NCBI GenBank assembly: GCA_900539185.1
Contig: UQBG01000006.1
Span: 1-64,000 of the forward strand
Direction: 5' to 3'
DNA: 64,000 nucleotides
From: an uncultured Clostridium sp.
Lineage (GTDB): Bacteria > Bacillota > Clostridia > Lachnospirales > Lachnospiraceae
Of this stretch, positions 43,607 through 51,492 are shown piece after piece; within the stretch, counting starts at the first letter, position 1, and each line of letters opens with the position of its first letter. The notes beneath the pieces were generated by a model, which was given only the letters and a program-made list of their open reading frames with translations, did no database searches and had not been told where the DNA came from. Position numbers and translations under genes: made by a program.

Positions 43607-44863
43607 TTAGTAATATCCACCCATTACACTTATTGGATCTTCATCCGAATCAAAACTGAAATAGCAATCCTTTGTTAGATCTATATAGTCCTCCGGCTGA
43701 ATGTCTTCCATTAACGGTATCCAATCCGATACATCCATTGTATTGCTATCCGCTTTAATGGAAATCACGATTGCCAGATTTTCATCCGGTAGATATTTAT
43801 ATATTTCTACTACGGAATAAACAGTATCATTCTGCCGCTTCCGGGCTACAACATCCTCACCGTCACCATTTGTAAAGGTTTGACGATCAACCTCCACTAT
43901 ACTATCGTCCTCTCTCCAACTGCCATAATACTGATTATCTGCATCCAAAACCTCTCCGGGTGCAACCTCAACCAAATCATAGCATACGCAATAATTTCCA
44001 TATGTAAATCCACCACCGGATCTACCTGCCTCAAATCCTTCCGGGGTTTTGGCTACGATTTCTCTGTCTCCCCCTATCGTATCATAATCCCCGGTTTCCT
44101 CGTTGTAAACAAAATTTGAAACCAACATGCCTTCTGCTTCCGAATGACCAATGGTATCGGCTGCAGCCGACTCATCAATCGCATCTAAACTATAATACTG
44201 ATCCGTTGTAAGTAAAAGACTGTCATCCAGTGGATTTTTATCAAGTTCTGTCGATAATACTGATAGGATCAGACTCTTATCATCGTTTATCCGCTTAACA
44301 TAACGCAATACTCTTGACCTCATTTTGCTATTACCATTGTAAGCATCCGTCTGGTCCTCATCTAACATTTCTGAAAGCCCATCATAATCTTTATATTCCT
44401 CTGCCGATATCGGAAACCAATCATCACTGTAATTCAATATCAGGGTACATCCAAGTCCCGTACCATCACTGTTTACCAATGTTTCCTCTATTCCTCCCTC
44501 TGTATCTATGGAAGCTGTATCCTTTATCCTGTATACATATACAATACTGCTATCCTCGACTGTAGCTCCATTGTACATATATCCCTGCTTCTCCGTACAT
44601 CTGTATAAAGGACCATCTTCTTTCCATTTTTCCGACATTTCGCCCACATTCATACCATCAATCTTCTTTACCCCCAGTGAAACATCATCTGACTGCAGCA
44701 CAAATGCAGTTTCATCCGTATAATCGGTCAGAAGTCCTGACTCCGCCTGTCCTCCTCTCTTATCATTCCCAACTCCGGCTGTATCCGTTGTTTTCGCTCC
44801 GCAACCCACCATGCTCAATACCATGGCAATTGCTATGCCTGTTGCAAATAGTTTCTTTTTCAT
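43607..44863 (-). CDS. Lipoprotein of unknown function
   Basis: A 418-aa protein with a lipoprotein signal peptide: MKKKLFATGIAIAMVLS and lipobox SMVGC (Cys21), so it should be anchored outside the membrane. The mature part is acidic and rich in Asp, Glu, Thr and Tyr with no motif I recognise. It may bind a ligand or be a lineage-specific surface protein. It shares a promoter region with the divergent HTH gene, which suggests that the regulator controls it. GGAGGAGACA lies upstream of the ATG. Confidence 0.83.
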   Translation of the reverse strand: MKKKLFATGIAIAMVLSMVGCGAKTTDTAGVGNDKRGGQAESGLLTDYTDETAFVLQSDDVSLGVKKIDGMNVGEMSEKWKEDGPLYRCTEKQGYMYNGATVEDSSIVYVYRIKDTASIDTEGGIEETLVNSDGTGLGCTLILNYSDDWFPISAEEYKDYDGLSEMLDEDQTDAYNGNSKMRSRVLRYVKRINDDKSLILSVLSTELDKNPLDDSLLLTTDQYYSLDAIDESAAADTIGHSEAEGMLVSNFVYNEETGDYDTIGGDREIVAKTPEGFEAGRSGGGFTYGNYCVCYDLVEVAPGEVLDADNQYYGSWREDDSIVEVDRQTFTNGDGEDVVARKRQNDTVYSVVEIYKYLPDENLAIVISIKADSNTMDVSDWIPLMEDIQPEDYIDLTKDCYFSFDSDEDPISVMGGYY

Positions 44864-44892
44864 TTGTCTCCTCCTCGACTTTCTTTTTACCC

Positions 44893-44908
44893 CTCACTAT
44901 ATTGTGAG
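44893..44908. promoter_or_regulatory. Palindromic operator candidate between lipoprotein and HTH genes
   Basis: CTCACTATATTGTGAG, symmetrical except for one central base pair step. It lies just downstream of the lipoprotein promoter -10 box. A related 12-mer pair ATTGTGAGTTAC (44901-44912) and ATTGTAACTTAC (44931-44942) occurs at 30-bp spacing. Confidence 0.5.
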
Positions 44909-44915
44909 TTACTAT

Positions 44916-44944
44916 ATTATACCTTATCGCATTGTAACTTACAA
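44916..44944 (-). promoter_or_regulatory. Promoter of the lipoprotein gene
   Basis: Minus strand TTGTAA (44939-44944), 17 bp, TATAAT (44916-44921). Confidence 0.65.
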
Positions 44945-44967
44945 GACAATACGTCATTTTATAGAAT
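44939..44967 (+). promoter_or_regulatory. Promoter of the HTH gene, sharing its -35 box with the divergent promoter
   Basis: TTACAA (44939-44944), 17 bp, TAGAAT (44962-44967). The -35 hexamer is the reverse complement of the one used on the minus strand, so the two promoters cannot both be occupied by polymerase. Confidence 0.5.
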
Positions 44968-44996
44968 ACTTGTTAAAAAGTAAGGGGGTTATACGA

Positions 44997-45230
44997 ATGG
45001 AATTAAAACAAGAATATGGTTACTTAGAGCTCCATATCGAAGAACTTTTAAAAGAAAGAAACATTTCCAAAAATAAGCTATGTAAGGATCTGGATATTCC
45101 CAGAGCGAACCTGAACCGCTACTGCCAACAACGGTTTCAGAGAATGGATGCGAATCTAATATGTAAGCTCTGTTCTTATCTTTGCTGTGATGTATCCGAT
45201 TTAATCGAATACCATAAACCGGAAAATTAG
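44997..45230 (+). CDS. Small Cro/C1-type HTH regulator
   Basis: A 77-aa protein that is nearly all one helix-turn-helix domain: ELLKERNISKNKLCKDLDIP gives helices 1-2, RANLNRYCQQRFQRMDANLI the recognition helix and helix 4, and CKLCSYLCCDVSDLIEY the YozG-like end. Divergent from the lipoprotein gene, it probably regulates it and itself. AAGGGGG 8 nt upstream sets ATG 44997; the in-frame ATG at 44811 lies inside the lipoprotein gene. Confidence 0.88.
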   Translation: MELKQEYGYLELHIEELLKERNISKNKLCKDLDIPRANLNRYCQQRFQRMDANLICKLCSYLCCDVSDLIEYHKPEN

Positions 45231-45234
45231 TCAA

Positions 45235-45270
45235 AAAATCAGAGCCGGTCTTTCGACTGACTCTGATTTT
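45235..45270. terminator. Bidirectional terminator between HTH gene and flotillin
   Basis: AAAATCAGAG pairs with CTCTGATTTT (10 bp), plus an inner GTC / GAC with loop TTTC. Confidence 0.8.
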
Positions 45271-45305
45271 CATTTGCATATAACTGTTACATTTCACACG
45301 ATCTT

Positions 45306-46823
45306 TTACTCTGCAGTTGTATCCGCGGAAGGTTTCGTCTCTGCCGGAGTTTCAACCACCGTCTTGACTCCATCCAAGCCCGTGATGTTCACATTCTTGT
45401 TGACCTTTGCATCGTATGTATTGGCACGCATGATATCCGCAATATCAATACCGGTCACTTCTTTTACAGACTCCATTGTCTTTGCAAGCACCTGTGGTAC
45501 ATAGGCACCCATTGAACCAACACCGGAACCTTCACCGTTGCCATCGATGATCGTAACCTTGTCGATCGTAGAGAGTGGCTCTGCGATTGCCTTTGCCATC
45601 TCCGGCAATGCCTTTACGATCATTTCCACCATCGCTGCCTGTCCATATTTCTTCATCGCTTCGGCTTTCTTCTCCAGTGCTTCCGCCTCTGCAAGTCCCT
45701 TTGCCTCGATCGCCTTCGCTTCCGCTTCACCGACTGCACGGATACCTTCTGCCTCCTGCTGCTTTGCAAAAAGCTCTGCTTCTGCCTGTGCCTTCTTCGC
45801 TTCCGCTTCCTGCTGCTTTTCAAACTTATCTGCCTCTGCATTTCTCTGACGCTTATAAAGCTCGGCATCTGCCTGCTGCTGTTTTGCAAACTTATCTGCC
45901 TCTGCTTTCTTACGGATATCTGCATCAAGAGACTGCTCCATAACCTCGGCTTCCTTCTTCTTCAGGTCAACTTCCTTCTCCTGACGTGCGATATCTGCTT
46001 CGGTCTTTGTAACCTCAATTGTCTTACGCTGCGCTTCCTTCTGAATCTCGTAAGCCGCATCCGCTTCCGCATTTTTCGTATCCTCGATTGTCTTTAATTC
46101 TGCCTTCTTAATTGACAACTCATTCTGCTTAACCGCAATCTCCGTATCGGATAATACCGTTGCATCGTTCGCTTCTTTTCTCGCCTGTGCCTGCGCGATC
46201 GCCACATCACGGTCTGCATTTGCTTTGGCAATACTTGCATTCTTCTGGATGGCTGCCATGTTATCCTGACCAAGTGCGATAATCAAATCATTCTGATCCT
46301 CTACATGCTGAATATTGCAGGAAATAATCTCAATACCCAGACGGTTCATATCCACCTGTGCCTTCTCCTGCACCTGATCACCGAAGGACTTACGATCATT
46401 ACACAAATCCTTCAGGCTGATCGTACCGATGATCTCTCGCATATTACCCTGCAGAGAATCTACCAGTGCTTCCATGATCTGCTCTTCCTTCATATTCAGG
46501 AAGTTCTTCATGGCAAGCTGTATACCTTCTTCATCCGTACGGATCTTAACCTTTGCAACCGCATCGATATTTACACCGATAAAATCCAGTGTCGGTACAT
46601 AATCGCCCGTCTTGATATCGATACTGATCTGCTTGATCAACAGTTCATCCTTCCGCTCGAAGAAAGGAAGCTTTAACCCTGCTTTACCAATCAGGATCTT
46701 CGGCGTCTTTCTTAAACCGGAAATAATGTACGCCTTATCCGGTGGTGCCTTGACATAACTGGTAAATAGAACCACCAGTAATACTATGACGATGATAATA
46801 GTTGCAATTATTGGACCTGCCAT
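45306..46823 (-). CDS. Flotillin-family SPFH protein
   Basis: A 505-aa membrane scaffold. Seen: an N-terminal hydrophobic helix (about 5-27), the SPFH/band-7 domain (YVKAPPDKAYIISGL ... GIEIISCNIQHVEDQND), then a very long coiled coil of about 230 residues dominated by Ala, Glu, Lys and Gln (KQQEAEAKKAQAEAEL, AEAKAIEAKGLAEAEALEKK). A C-terminal segment ends in GLDGVKTVVETPAETKP. Flotillins organise membrane microdomains in Firmicutes. No nfeD gene is adjacent, although they are often paired. GGAGG 8 nt upstream sets ATG 46823. Confidence 0.93.
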   Translation of the reverse strand: MAGPIIATIIIVIVLLVVLFTSYVKAPPDKAYIISGLRKTPKILIGKAGLKLPFFERKDELLIKQISIDIKTGDYVPTLDFIGVNIDAVAKVKIRTDEEGIQLAMKNFLNMKEEQIMEALVDSLQGNMREIIGTISLKDLCNDRKSFGDQVQEKAQVDMNRLGIEIISCNIQHVEDQNDLIIALGQDNMAAIQKNASIAKANADRDVAIAQAQARKEANDATVLSDTEIAVKQNELSIKKAELKTIEDTKNAEADAAYEIQKEAQRKTIEVTKTEADIARQEKEVDLKKKEAEVMEQSLDADIRKKAEADKFAKQQQADAELYKRQRNAEADKFEKQQEAEAKKAQAEAELFAKQQEAEGIRAVGEAEAKAIEAKGLAEAEALEKKAEAMKKYGQAAMVEMIVKALPEMAKAIAEPLSTIDKVTIIDGNGEGSGVGSMGAYVPQVLAKTMESVKEVTGIDIADIMRANTYDAKVNKNVNITGLDGVKTVVETPAETKPSADTTAE

Positions 46824-46944
46824 ACGATAACCCTCCATATTCTGACAAATAAATATAATTTGATTTTATCATATGTTACTCTTAAATACTACGGTATAAT
46901 GGAAGTAATTTCAATCCAAGATATCGCAGAGTATATTACAATTT

Positions 46945-47056
46945 ATTTTGATAATTCTCTAGCTGGTGGAAAATACCAACTACATTTACAAAATCTTCTC
47001 TTACATCAAAAATAATAATATAGTTCATCGGCATGCTCTGTAACATTTAATTTATA
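46945..47056 (-). pseudogene. Internally deleted ParE/RelE toxin gene
   Basis: Right after the antitoxin gene the minus strand encodes YKLNVTEHADELYYYF then a stop, which is a typical RelE/ParE N-terminus. In the next frame MNYIIIFDVREDFVNVVGIF, then HQLENYQNKL and a stop, is a typical C-terminal half. About 55-60 codons of the toxin core are missing between them. Intact family members are 95-105 aa. The toxin can no longer be made. Confidence 0.65.
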
Positions 47057-47270
47057 AACCATACTTTGTCCTCGTTTCTCTAAGTGCTGTTCTGGCTTCC
47101 TTTATCTGTCCTGCCTCTATCTGCTTTTCAGATATTTCTATATCTCTATACATAGCAATCTGTCTCATGGTTGACTCATAAATCTCCATGCTCATAATTA
47201 CCATATCTCCATAGCCATTTTTCGTAACATAAATTGGCTCCTCTGCCTTATGGCCTTTATTTACATTCAT
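47052..47270 (-). CDS. Phd/YefM-family antitoxin, N-terminally shortened
   Basis: A 72-aa protein. Seen: EEPIYVTKNGYGDMVIMSME, the signature of Phd/YefM antitoxins, followed by the toxin-binding helix region (QIEAGQIKEARTALRETR). The usual first 25 or so residues (DNA-binding strand and helix, LRNxF type) are absent and replaced by MNVNKGHKA, so DNA binding is doubtful. GGAGG about 11 nt before ATG 47270 supports the start; a longer frame to 47375 would run through a terminator hairpin. Partner of the broken toxin. Confidence 0.72.
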   Translation of the reverse strand: MNVNKGHKAEEPIYVTKNGYGDMVIMSMEIYESTMRQIAMYRDIEISEKQIEAGQIKEARTALRETRTKYGL

Positions 47271-47330
47271 TCGCCGTGCAACCTCCTCTGTGCTTCGCTC
47301 CGAGTCGGTCTCGGGCATTCGCCCTATATA

Positions 47331-47388
47331 AACGGATAAAAAAATGGCTGGTATCAAGCAAGCTTGACCAGCCATTTTTTTATCCGTT
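47331..47388 (-). terminator. Terminator of the NifU-like/GGGtGRT operon
   Basis: Perfect 22-bp arms (from AACGGATAAAA to TTTTATCCGTT, with GGCTGGT / ACCAGCC at the inner end), with T7 inside the stem on the minus strand. It lies about 20 nt after the GGGtGRT stop. Confidence 0.88.
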
Positions 47389-47406
47389 ATGCACGGCTCA
47401 TTGTTT

Positions 47407-48417
47407 CTAGAACTTACCAGCGTTTGCTGCTTCCTCTACGGATACGGCAACAGCTACGGTAGCACCTACCATAGGGTTGTTACCCATACCGATCAGACCC
47501 ATCATCTCTACGTGAGCCGGTACAGAAGAAGAACCTGCGAACTGTGCATCTGAATGCATACGACCTAATGTATCAGTCATACCATAAGAAGCAGGACCTG
47601 CTGCCATGTTATCCGGATGAAGGGTACGACCTGTACCACCACCGGATGCTACAGAGAAGTACTTCTTACCCTGCTCTAAGCATTCCTTCTTGTAGGTACC
47701 TGCAACCGGATGCTGGAATCTGGTAGGGTTGGTTGAGTTACCGGTAATCGATACGTCAACGCCTTCCTTATGCATGATAGCAACACCTTCCGGTACAGAG
47801 TTTGCACCATAGCAGTTAACCTTTGCACGAAGTCCTTCTGAGTATGACTTACGGAATACTTCCTTAACTTCGTTTGTATATGGATCATATTCAGTCTCAA
47901 CAAATGTGAATCCGTTGATACGTGAAATAATCTGAGCTGCGTCCTTACCAAGACCGTTTAAGATAACTCTTAAAGGCTCCTTACGAACACGGTTAGCCTT
48001 CTCAGCGATACCAATCGCACCCTCTGCTGCTGCGAATGACTCATGACCTGCTAAGAAACAGAAGCACTTTGTCTCTTCTTCCAGAAGCATCTTACCTAAG
48101 TTACCATGTCCTAAACCTACCTTACGGGTATCCGCTACAGAACCAGGAATACAGAATGCCTGTAAACCTTCACCGATTGCTGCTGCTGCATCTGCTGCTC
48201 TTCTGCAGTTCTTCTTAATAGCGATAGCAGCACCTACTGTATATGCCCAGCAAGCATTCTCGAAACAGATTGGCTGAATCTTCTTAACCTGCTCATATAC
48301 GTCTAAACCAGCATCCTTCGTAATCTTCTCTGCCTCTTCGATAGATGAGATACCGTAGCTGTTTAATACTGCATTAATTTTATCAATTCTTCTCTCATAT
48401 GATTCAAATAAAGCCAT
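47407..48417 (-). CDS. GGGtGRT protein
   Basis: A 336-aa cytoplasmic protein of the family named after its motif, seen here as VASGGGTGRTLHPDN at about 254-268. Other conserved blocks: INAVLNSYGISSIEEAE, FENACWAYTVGAAIAIKK, GHGNLGKMLLEEETKCFCF and the C-terminal GLIGMGNNPMVGATVAVAVS. The biochemical function is not established. It sits 18 nt after the NifU-like scaffold gene, the association on which its link to Fe-S clusters rests. Its codon choice (GGT, GTA, AAC, AAG-rich) looks like a highly expressed gene. Confidence 0.9.
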   Translation of the reverse strand: MALFESYERRIDKINAVLNSYGISSIEEAEKITKDAGLDVYEQVKKIQPICFENACWAYTVGAAIAIKKNCRRAADAAAAIGEGLQAFCIPGSVADTRKVGLGHGNLGKMLLEEETKCFCFLAGHESFAAAEGAIGIAEKANRVRKEPLRVILNGLGKDAAQIISRINGFTFVETEYDPYTNEVKEVFRKSYSEGLRAKVNCYGANSVPEGVAIMHKEGVDVSITGNSTNPTRFQHPVAGTYKKECLEQGKKYFSVASGGGTGRTLHPDNMAAGPASYGMTDTLGRMHSDAQFAGSSSVPAHVEMMGLIGMGNNPMVGATVAVAVSVEEAANAGKF

Positions 48418-48435
48418 TTTCGTTACCTCCTTCTA

Positions 48436-49143
48436 TTATTTAGCCAGTTCTTTATCAGTTCTAGGATCAATGATCTTAACAGCATCATCTACACGACCAT
48501 ACTGTCCGCAAGACTTCTCATATGCGGTGTTAGGATCGTCACCCTTCTTGATAAAGTCTGTCATCTTACCAAGGTTTACGAATTTATAGCCAATGATTAA
48601 ATCATCTGCATCCAAAGCAATACCGGTTACATAACCTTCTGCCATCTCTAAGTAACGAGGTCCCTTCTTTAAGGTACCGTACATAGTACCAACCTGTGAA
48701 CGAAGACCCTTACCTAAATCCTCCAGACCGGCACCGATCGGAAGACCTTCTTCTGAGAATGCACTCTGAGAACGACCATATACGATCTGTAAGAATAACT
48801 CTCTCATAGCGGTGTTGATTGCATCACAAACTAAGTCTGTGTTCAATGCTTCCATAACGGTTAAGCCCGGAAGAATTTCTGCTGACATAGCTGCTGAATG
48901 AGTCATACCGGAACATCCGATTGTCTCTACCAATGCTTCCTGAATAATACCTTCCTTTACGTTCAGAGTCAGCTTACAAGCACCCTGCTGTGGTGCACAC
49001 CAGCCTACACCGTGTGTTAAACCGGAGATATCCTTAACTTCTTTTGCCTGAACCCACTTTGCTTCTTCCGGAATCGGTGCGCATCCATGATGAACACCCT
49101 GAGCAACTGGGCACATGTTCTCTACTTCTTGTGAATAAATCAT
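48436..49143 (-). CDS. NifU-like iron-sulfur cluster assembly scaffold protein
   Basis: A 235-aa protein. Seen: cysteines in ENMCPVAQGVHHGCAP, GWCAPQQGACKLTLNV and TIGCSGMTHSAAMSAEILPG, the IscU/NifU N-terminal-like fold pattern with an extended N- and C-terminus, and YVTGIALDADDLIIGYKFVN. The variant paired with GGGtGRT is common in anaerobic Clostridia. GGGtGRT follows after 18 nt. It is preceded by a leader with two hairpins (49175-49223). AAAGGAG lies 8 nt before the start. Confidence 0.88.
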   Translation of the reverse strand: MIYSQEVENMCPVAQGVHHGCAPIPEEAKWVQAKEVKDISGLTHGVGWCAPQQGACKLTLNVKEGIIQEALVETIGCSGMTHSAAMSAEILPGLTVMEALNTDLVCDAINTAMRELFLQIVYGRSQSAFSEEGLPIGAGLEDLGKGLRSQVGTMYGTLKKGPRYLEMAEGYVTGIALDADDLIIGYKFVNLGKMTDFIKKGDDPNTAYEKSCGQYGRVDDAVKIIDPRTDKELAK

Positions 49144-49174
49144 GTTGAAACTCCTTTCAATTGTAAAAGTATGC

Positions 49175-49223
49175 TTGGATCGTTTCTGGGATGATCCAAT
49201 CGGGAGTCCTGATTACAGACCCC
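49175..49223 (-). promoter_or_regulatory. Structured leader of the NifU-like/GGGtGRT operon
   Basis: Two tandem hairpins on the minus strand: GGGGTC / GACTCCC (49202-49223, one bulge) and TTGGATC / GATCCAA (49175-49199). The loop of the second contains CCCA, which could pair with TGGG just before the first hairpin. No known riboswitch recognised. Confidence 0.4.
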
Positions 49224-49295
49224 ATTTGGTTATATTTTCGCATAAATCTACAAAATAGTCTAGGGGTTTTTTCGATTTTTCCGGCATAATTTGTC

Positions 49296-50051
49296 TCAAT
49301 AAGGGGAGGATATTTCTTCCAACCGGCTCTCTCCTGTTTGATAGTCTATCTGAATTCCCGGCTGTACATTATATACATACACACAAAATGAAACTCCTCT
49401 TCCTCTATCTTCTACAGATTCCGCCTCCATCAAAACCCCTCTGGCTACCAGCTCCGTCCCTTTAAACACCGGTGTCACCCGATACATTACATGATTTCCG
49501 GTCTGACGGACATAGTCCCCTACCTGTTCCTCAAAGGGCAGCATTCCCTGTACATTCATATATCTGGTTCCTGTGATCAGATTCCGTTCATTTGCATTTT
49601 CTCCACTTAACTGATATGCAATCAAATGGCAGCGGTTATAGAGATACTGATCCGGAATCACGCTCCGATCATACTTCACCGTATGCCAGCCGGACGGATG
49701 TACACTTCCGATCTCTCCCCGCTTCTCTGTCGGCATCAGATCGGTCCCGATACAGGCATAGGCAGTTCCGCATCTGCCCAGTGCATCCAGTGTCTGATAG
49801 CTTTCGAAGGAGCGTGTCGTCAGCTCGTCTGCTGAAAATCCCGGCTGATTTGCATGGACTTCCACATAAGGATCACCCTGATATTCCGGCACCTCTGACA
49901 AGGCAATCGCAACGGACTCCGGTGTCTGCGTGTATCGCCTGACCGCTACTGCCGACAGACATGCGATCAGTACCAGCAGCCCCAGCACCTTTATCCATTT
50001 TGTCGTTCTTCTCCTATTCCCGGTTCGTCTGCCATATCGTTTTCCTGCCAT
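49296..50051 (-). CDS. Membrane-anchored DNA/RNA non-specific endonuclease (EndA-like)
   Basis: A 251-aa protein with a basic N-terminus, one membrane helix (about 22-40) and an external nuclease domain of the beta-beta-alpha-metal type. Seen: LYNRCHLIAYQLSGENANER, where NRCH replaces DRGH of classical members, NLITGTRYMNVQGMLPFEEQ, and HVMYRVTPVF. Such enzymes degrade or process DNA at the cell surface, as EndA does in competence; whether it works in uptake here is unknown. It is divergent from the PHP gene. Confidence 0.9.
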   Translation of the reverse strand: MAGKRYGRRTGNRRRTTKWIKVLGLLVLIACLSAVAVRRYTQTPESVAIALSEVPEYQGDPYVEVHANQPGFSADELTTRSFESYQTLDALGRCGTAYACIGTDLMPTEKRGEIGSVHPSGWHTVKYDRSVIPDQYLYNRCHLIAYQLSGENANERNLITGTRYMNVQGMLPFEEQVGDYVRQTGNHVMYRVTPVFKGTELVARGVLMEAESVEDRGRGVSFCVYVYNVQPGIQIDYQTGESRLEEISSPY

Positions 50052-50190
50052 CGTCTACTACCTCGCTATTTTCGCTGCATTCCATTCCGACGTTGCATAT
50101 TTGCGGACAATCCGCTACTATGTACTTATCCATTATACTGGAAAATCAGATTCCGACAAGTGTCTGAATCTTATATACGAGGTTATGATT

Positions 50191-51036
50191 ATGCGTTATG
50201 TTGATTTACATGTTCATTCCAATGCTTCCGACGGAACCCTGACACCCACAGAAGTCGTACAGCTCGCCCTGCAAAAGAATCTGGCTGCGATTGCCCTCTC
50301 CGATCACGATACGGTAAAGGGTGTCGACGAAGCTCTCCGGGCTGCGGCGGGTACTGATCTGGAGGTTATTCCGGCTACGGAGCTTTCCTGCTACTATAAA
50401 AATGTAGAAATTCACGTTCTGGGGTTATTTGTCGATCACAGGAATCCGGAGTTTCTCGCAGAGCTTGACCGCTTGGAACAAGCCCGGCAGAAACGCAATC
50501 TGGATATGATTGCACGATTCCAAAAAGACGGTATCGATATTACTCTCGATGACCTGCTGGCCGGAAATCCCTCGAGTGTCATTACACGGGCACACTTTGC
50601 CAGAGTTCTGGTAGAAAAGGGGATCTGCAAGGATAAAAATGCAGCATTTGACCGCTATGTAGGAGTCGGTTGTCCTTACTACCTGCCAAAGCCACAGGTC
50701 ACACCGGAGCTGTCACTTCCTCTCATCGTCAAGGCAGGCGGTCTTCCGGTTCTGGCTCACCCAATGCTTTACAAGCTGGGCTATGCACAGGTCGAGGAAC
50801 TGGTACAGTATCTGATTCCGCTTGGGCTGCAGGGCATCGAAGCCTATCACTCCTCAAATAACATCTCCCAGAGTGATAAGCTGCGCTCCTTGGCTCTGAA
50901 GTACCATCTGGGTATATCCGGCGGCTCCGATTTCCACGGAGCGAACAAACCGGACATCGATCTGGGCAGCGGGCGCGGTGGTCTGCGGATCACGGAAGCG
51001 ATTCTTTATGAACTCAAAAAGAGAAGAGCGGTCTGA
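50191..51036 (+). CDS. PHP-domain phosphoesterase
   Basis: A 281-aa protein with the metal-binding histidines and aspartates of the polymerase-and-histidinol-phosphatase fold: DLHVHSNASDGTLTP, IALSDHDTVKGV, ATELSCYYKNVEIHVLG, LPVLAHPML and GGSDFHGANKP. The arrangement is that of YciV-type (RNase AM / 3',5'-nucleoside bisphosphate phosphatase) enzymes. Its C-terminal KKRRAV and stop are encoded within the stem of the yajC-operon terminator. GAGG 8 nt upstream sets ATG 50191. Confidence 0.92.
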   Translation: MRYVDLHVHSNASDGTLTPTEVVQLALQKNLAAIALSDHDTVKGVDEALRAAAGTDLEVIPATELSCYYKNVEIHVLGLFVDHRNPEFLAELDRLEQARQKRNLDMIARFQKDGIDITLDDLLAGNPSSVITRAHFARVLVEKGICKDKNAAFDRYVGVGCPYYLPKPQVTPELSLPLIVKAGGLPVLAHPMLYKLGYAQVEELVQYLIPLGLQGIEAYHSSNNISQSDKLRSLALKYHLGISGGSDFHGANKPDIDLGSGRGGLRITEAILYELKKRRAV

Positions 51037-51051
51037 TCGACCGCTCTTCTC
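51021..51051 (-). terminator. Terminator of the proC-yajC operon, inside the end of the PHP gene
   Basis: Perfect 13-bp stem GAGAAGAGCGGTC / GACCGCTCTTCTC, followed on the minus strand by T5. The PHP stop codon lies in its loop. Confidence 0.85.
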
Positions 51052-51069
51052 CTTGTCAGTTCTAATGTA

Positions 51070-51477
51070 TTAGTCTTCCTTCTTCTTGCCTAAAGACAGC
51101 TTCTTCTTTTCCTTGCCGTCTTCCTCGGCTGCTTCTTCCGCTTTTACCTCTGCTTCCGGCTTATCTACCTGTGCGATTGCTGCCTTATTCATAGGGATTC
51201 TGCAGTTCTTGTTGTTACCGAACTCAACGATAACGGTATCATCTACGATATCCAGTACTACACCATAGAAGCCGCCGGTGGTCATGATGCTTGCACCAGG
51301 CTTTAACTGTGCGATCATCTCTTCCTGTTCCTTCTGCTGCTTCTTCTGTGGACGGATAATCAGTAACCACATGATGCCGAAGAATATAACCACCACGATA
51401 AGGGAGCTTAACATACCGAAGCCGGAACCCTGCTGTGATGCATCTGTTGTTGCTGCTGTTAATAACGTATAAAACAT
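51070..51477 (-). CDS. yajC: Preprotein translocase subunit YajC
   Basis: A 135-aa single-span protein. Seen: one hydrophobic helix (FGMLSSLIVVVIFFGIMWLL, about 17-37), the family hallmark IIRPQKKQQKEQEEMIAQLKPG, then MTTGGFYGVVLDIVDDTVIVEFG. The C-terminal tail is Glu/Lys-rich and longer than usual. It accompanies Sec/Tgt genes in most bacteria; here it follows tgt by 15 nt. GGAGG 9 nt upstream fixes ATG 51477. Confidence 0.95.
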   Translation of the reverse strand: MFYTLLTAATTDASQQGSGFGMLSSLIVVVIFFGIMWLLIIRPQKKQQKEQEEMIAQLKPGASIMTTGGFYGVVLDIVDDTVIVEFGNNKNCRIPMNKAAIAQVDKPEAEVKAEEAAEEDGKEKKKLSLGKKKED

Positions 51478-51492
51478 TTGTTTTTCCTCCAT

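Noticed and set aside
45306..46823. Long A/E/K/Q repeats in the flotillin gene as a DNA repeat element
   Set aside because: They encode the expected coiled coil; codons vary between units.
47271..47375. Longer N-terminus of the Phd antitoxin
   Set aside because: It would be translated from the terminator hairpin of the upstream operon and bears no resemblance to Phd N-termini.
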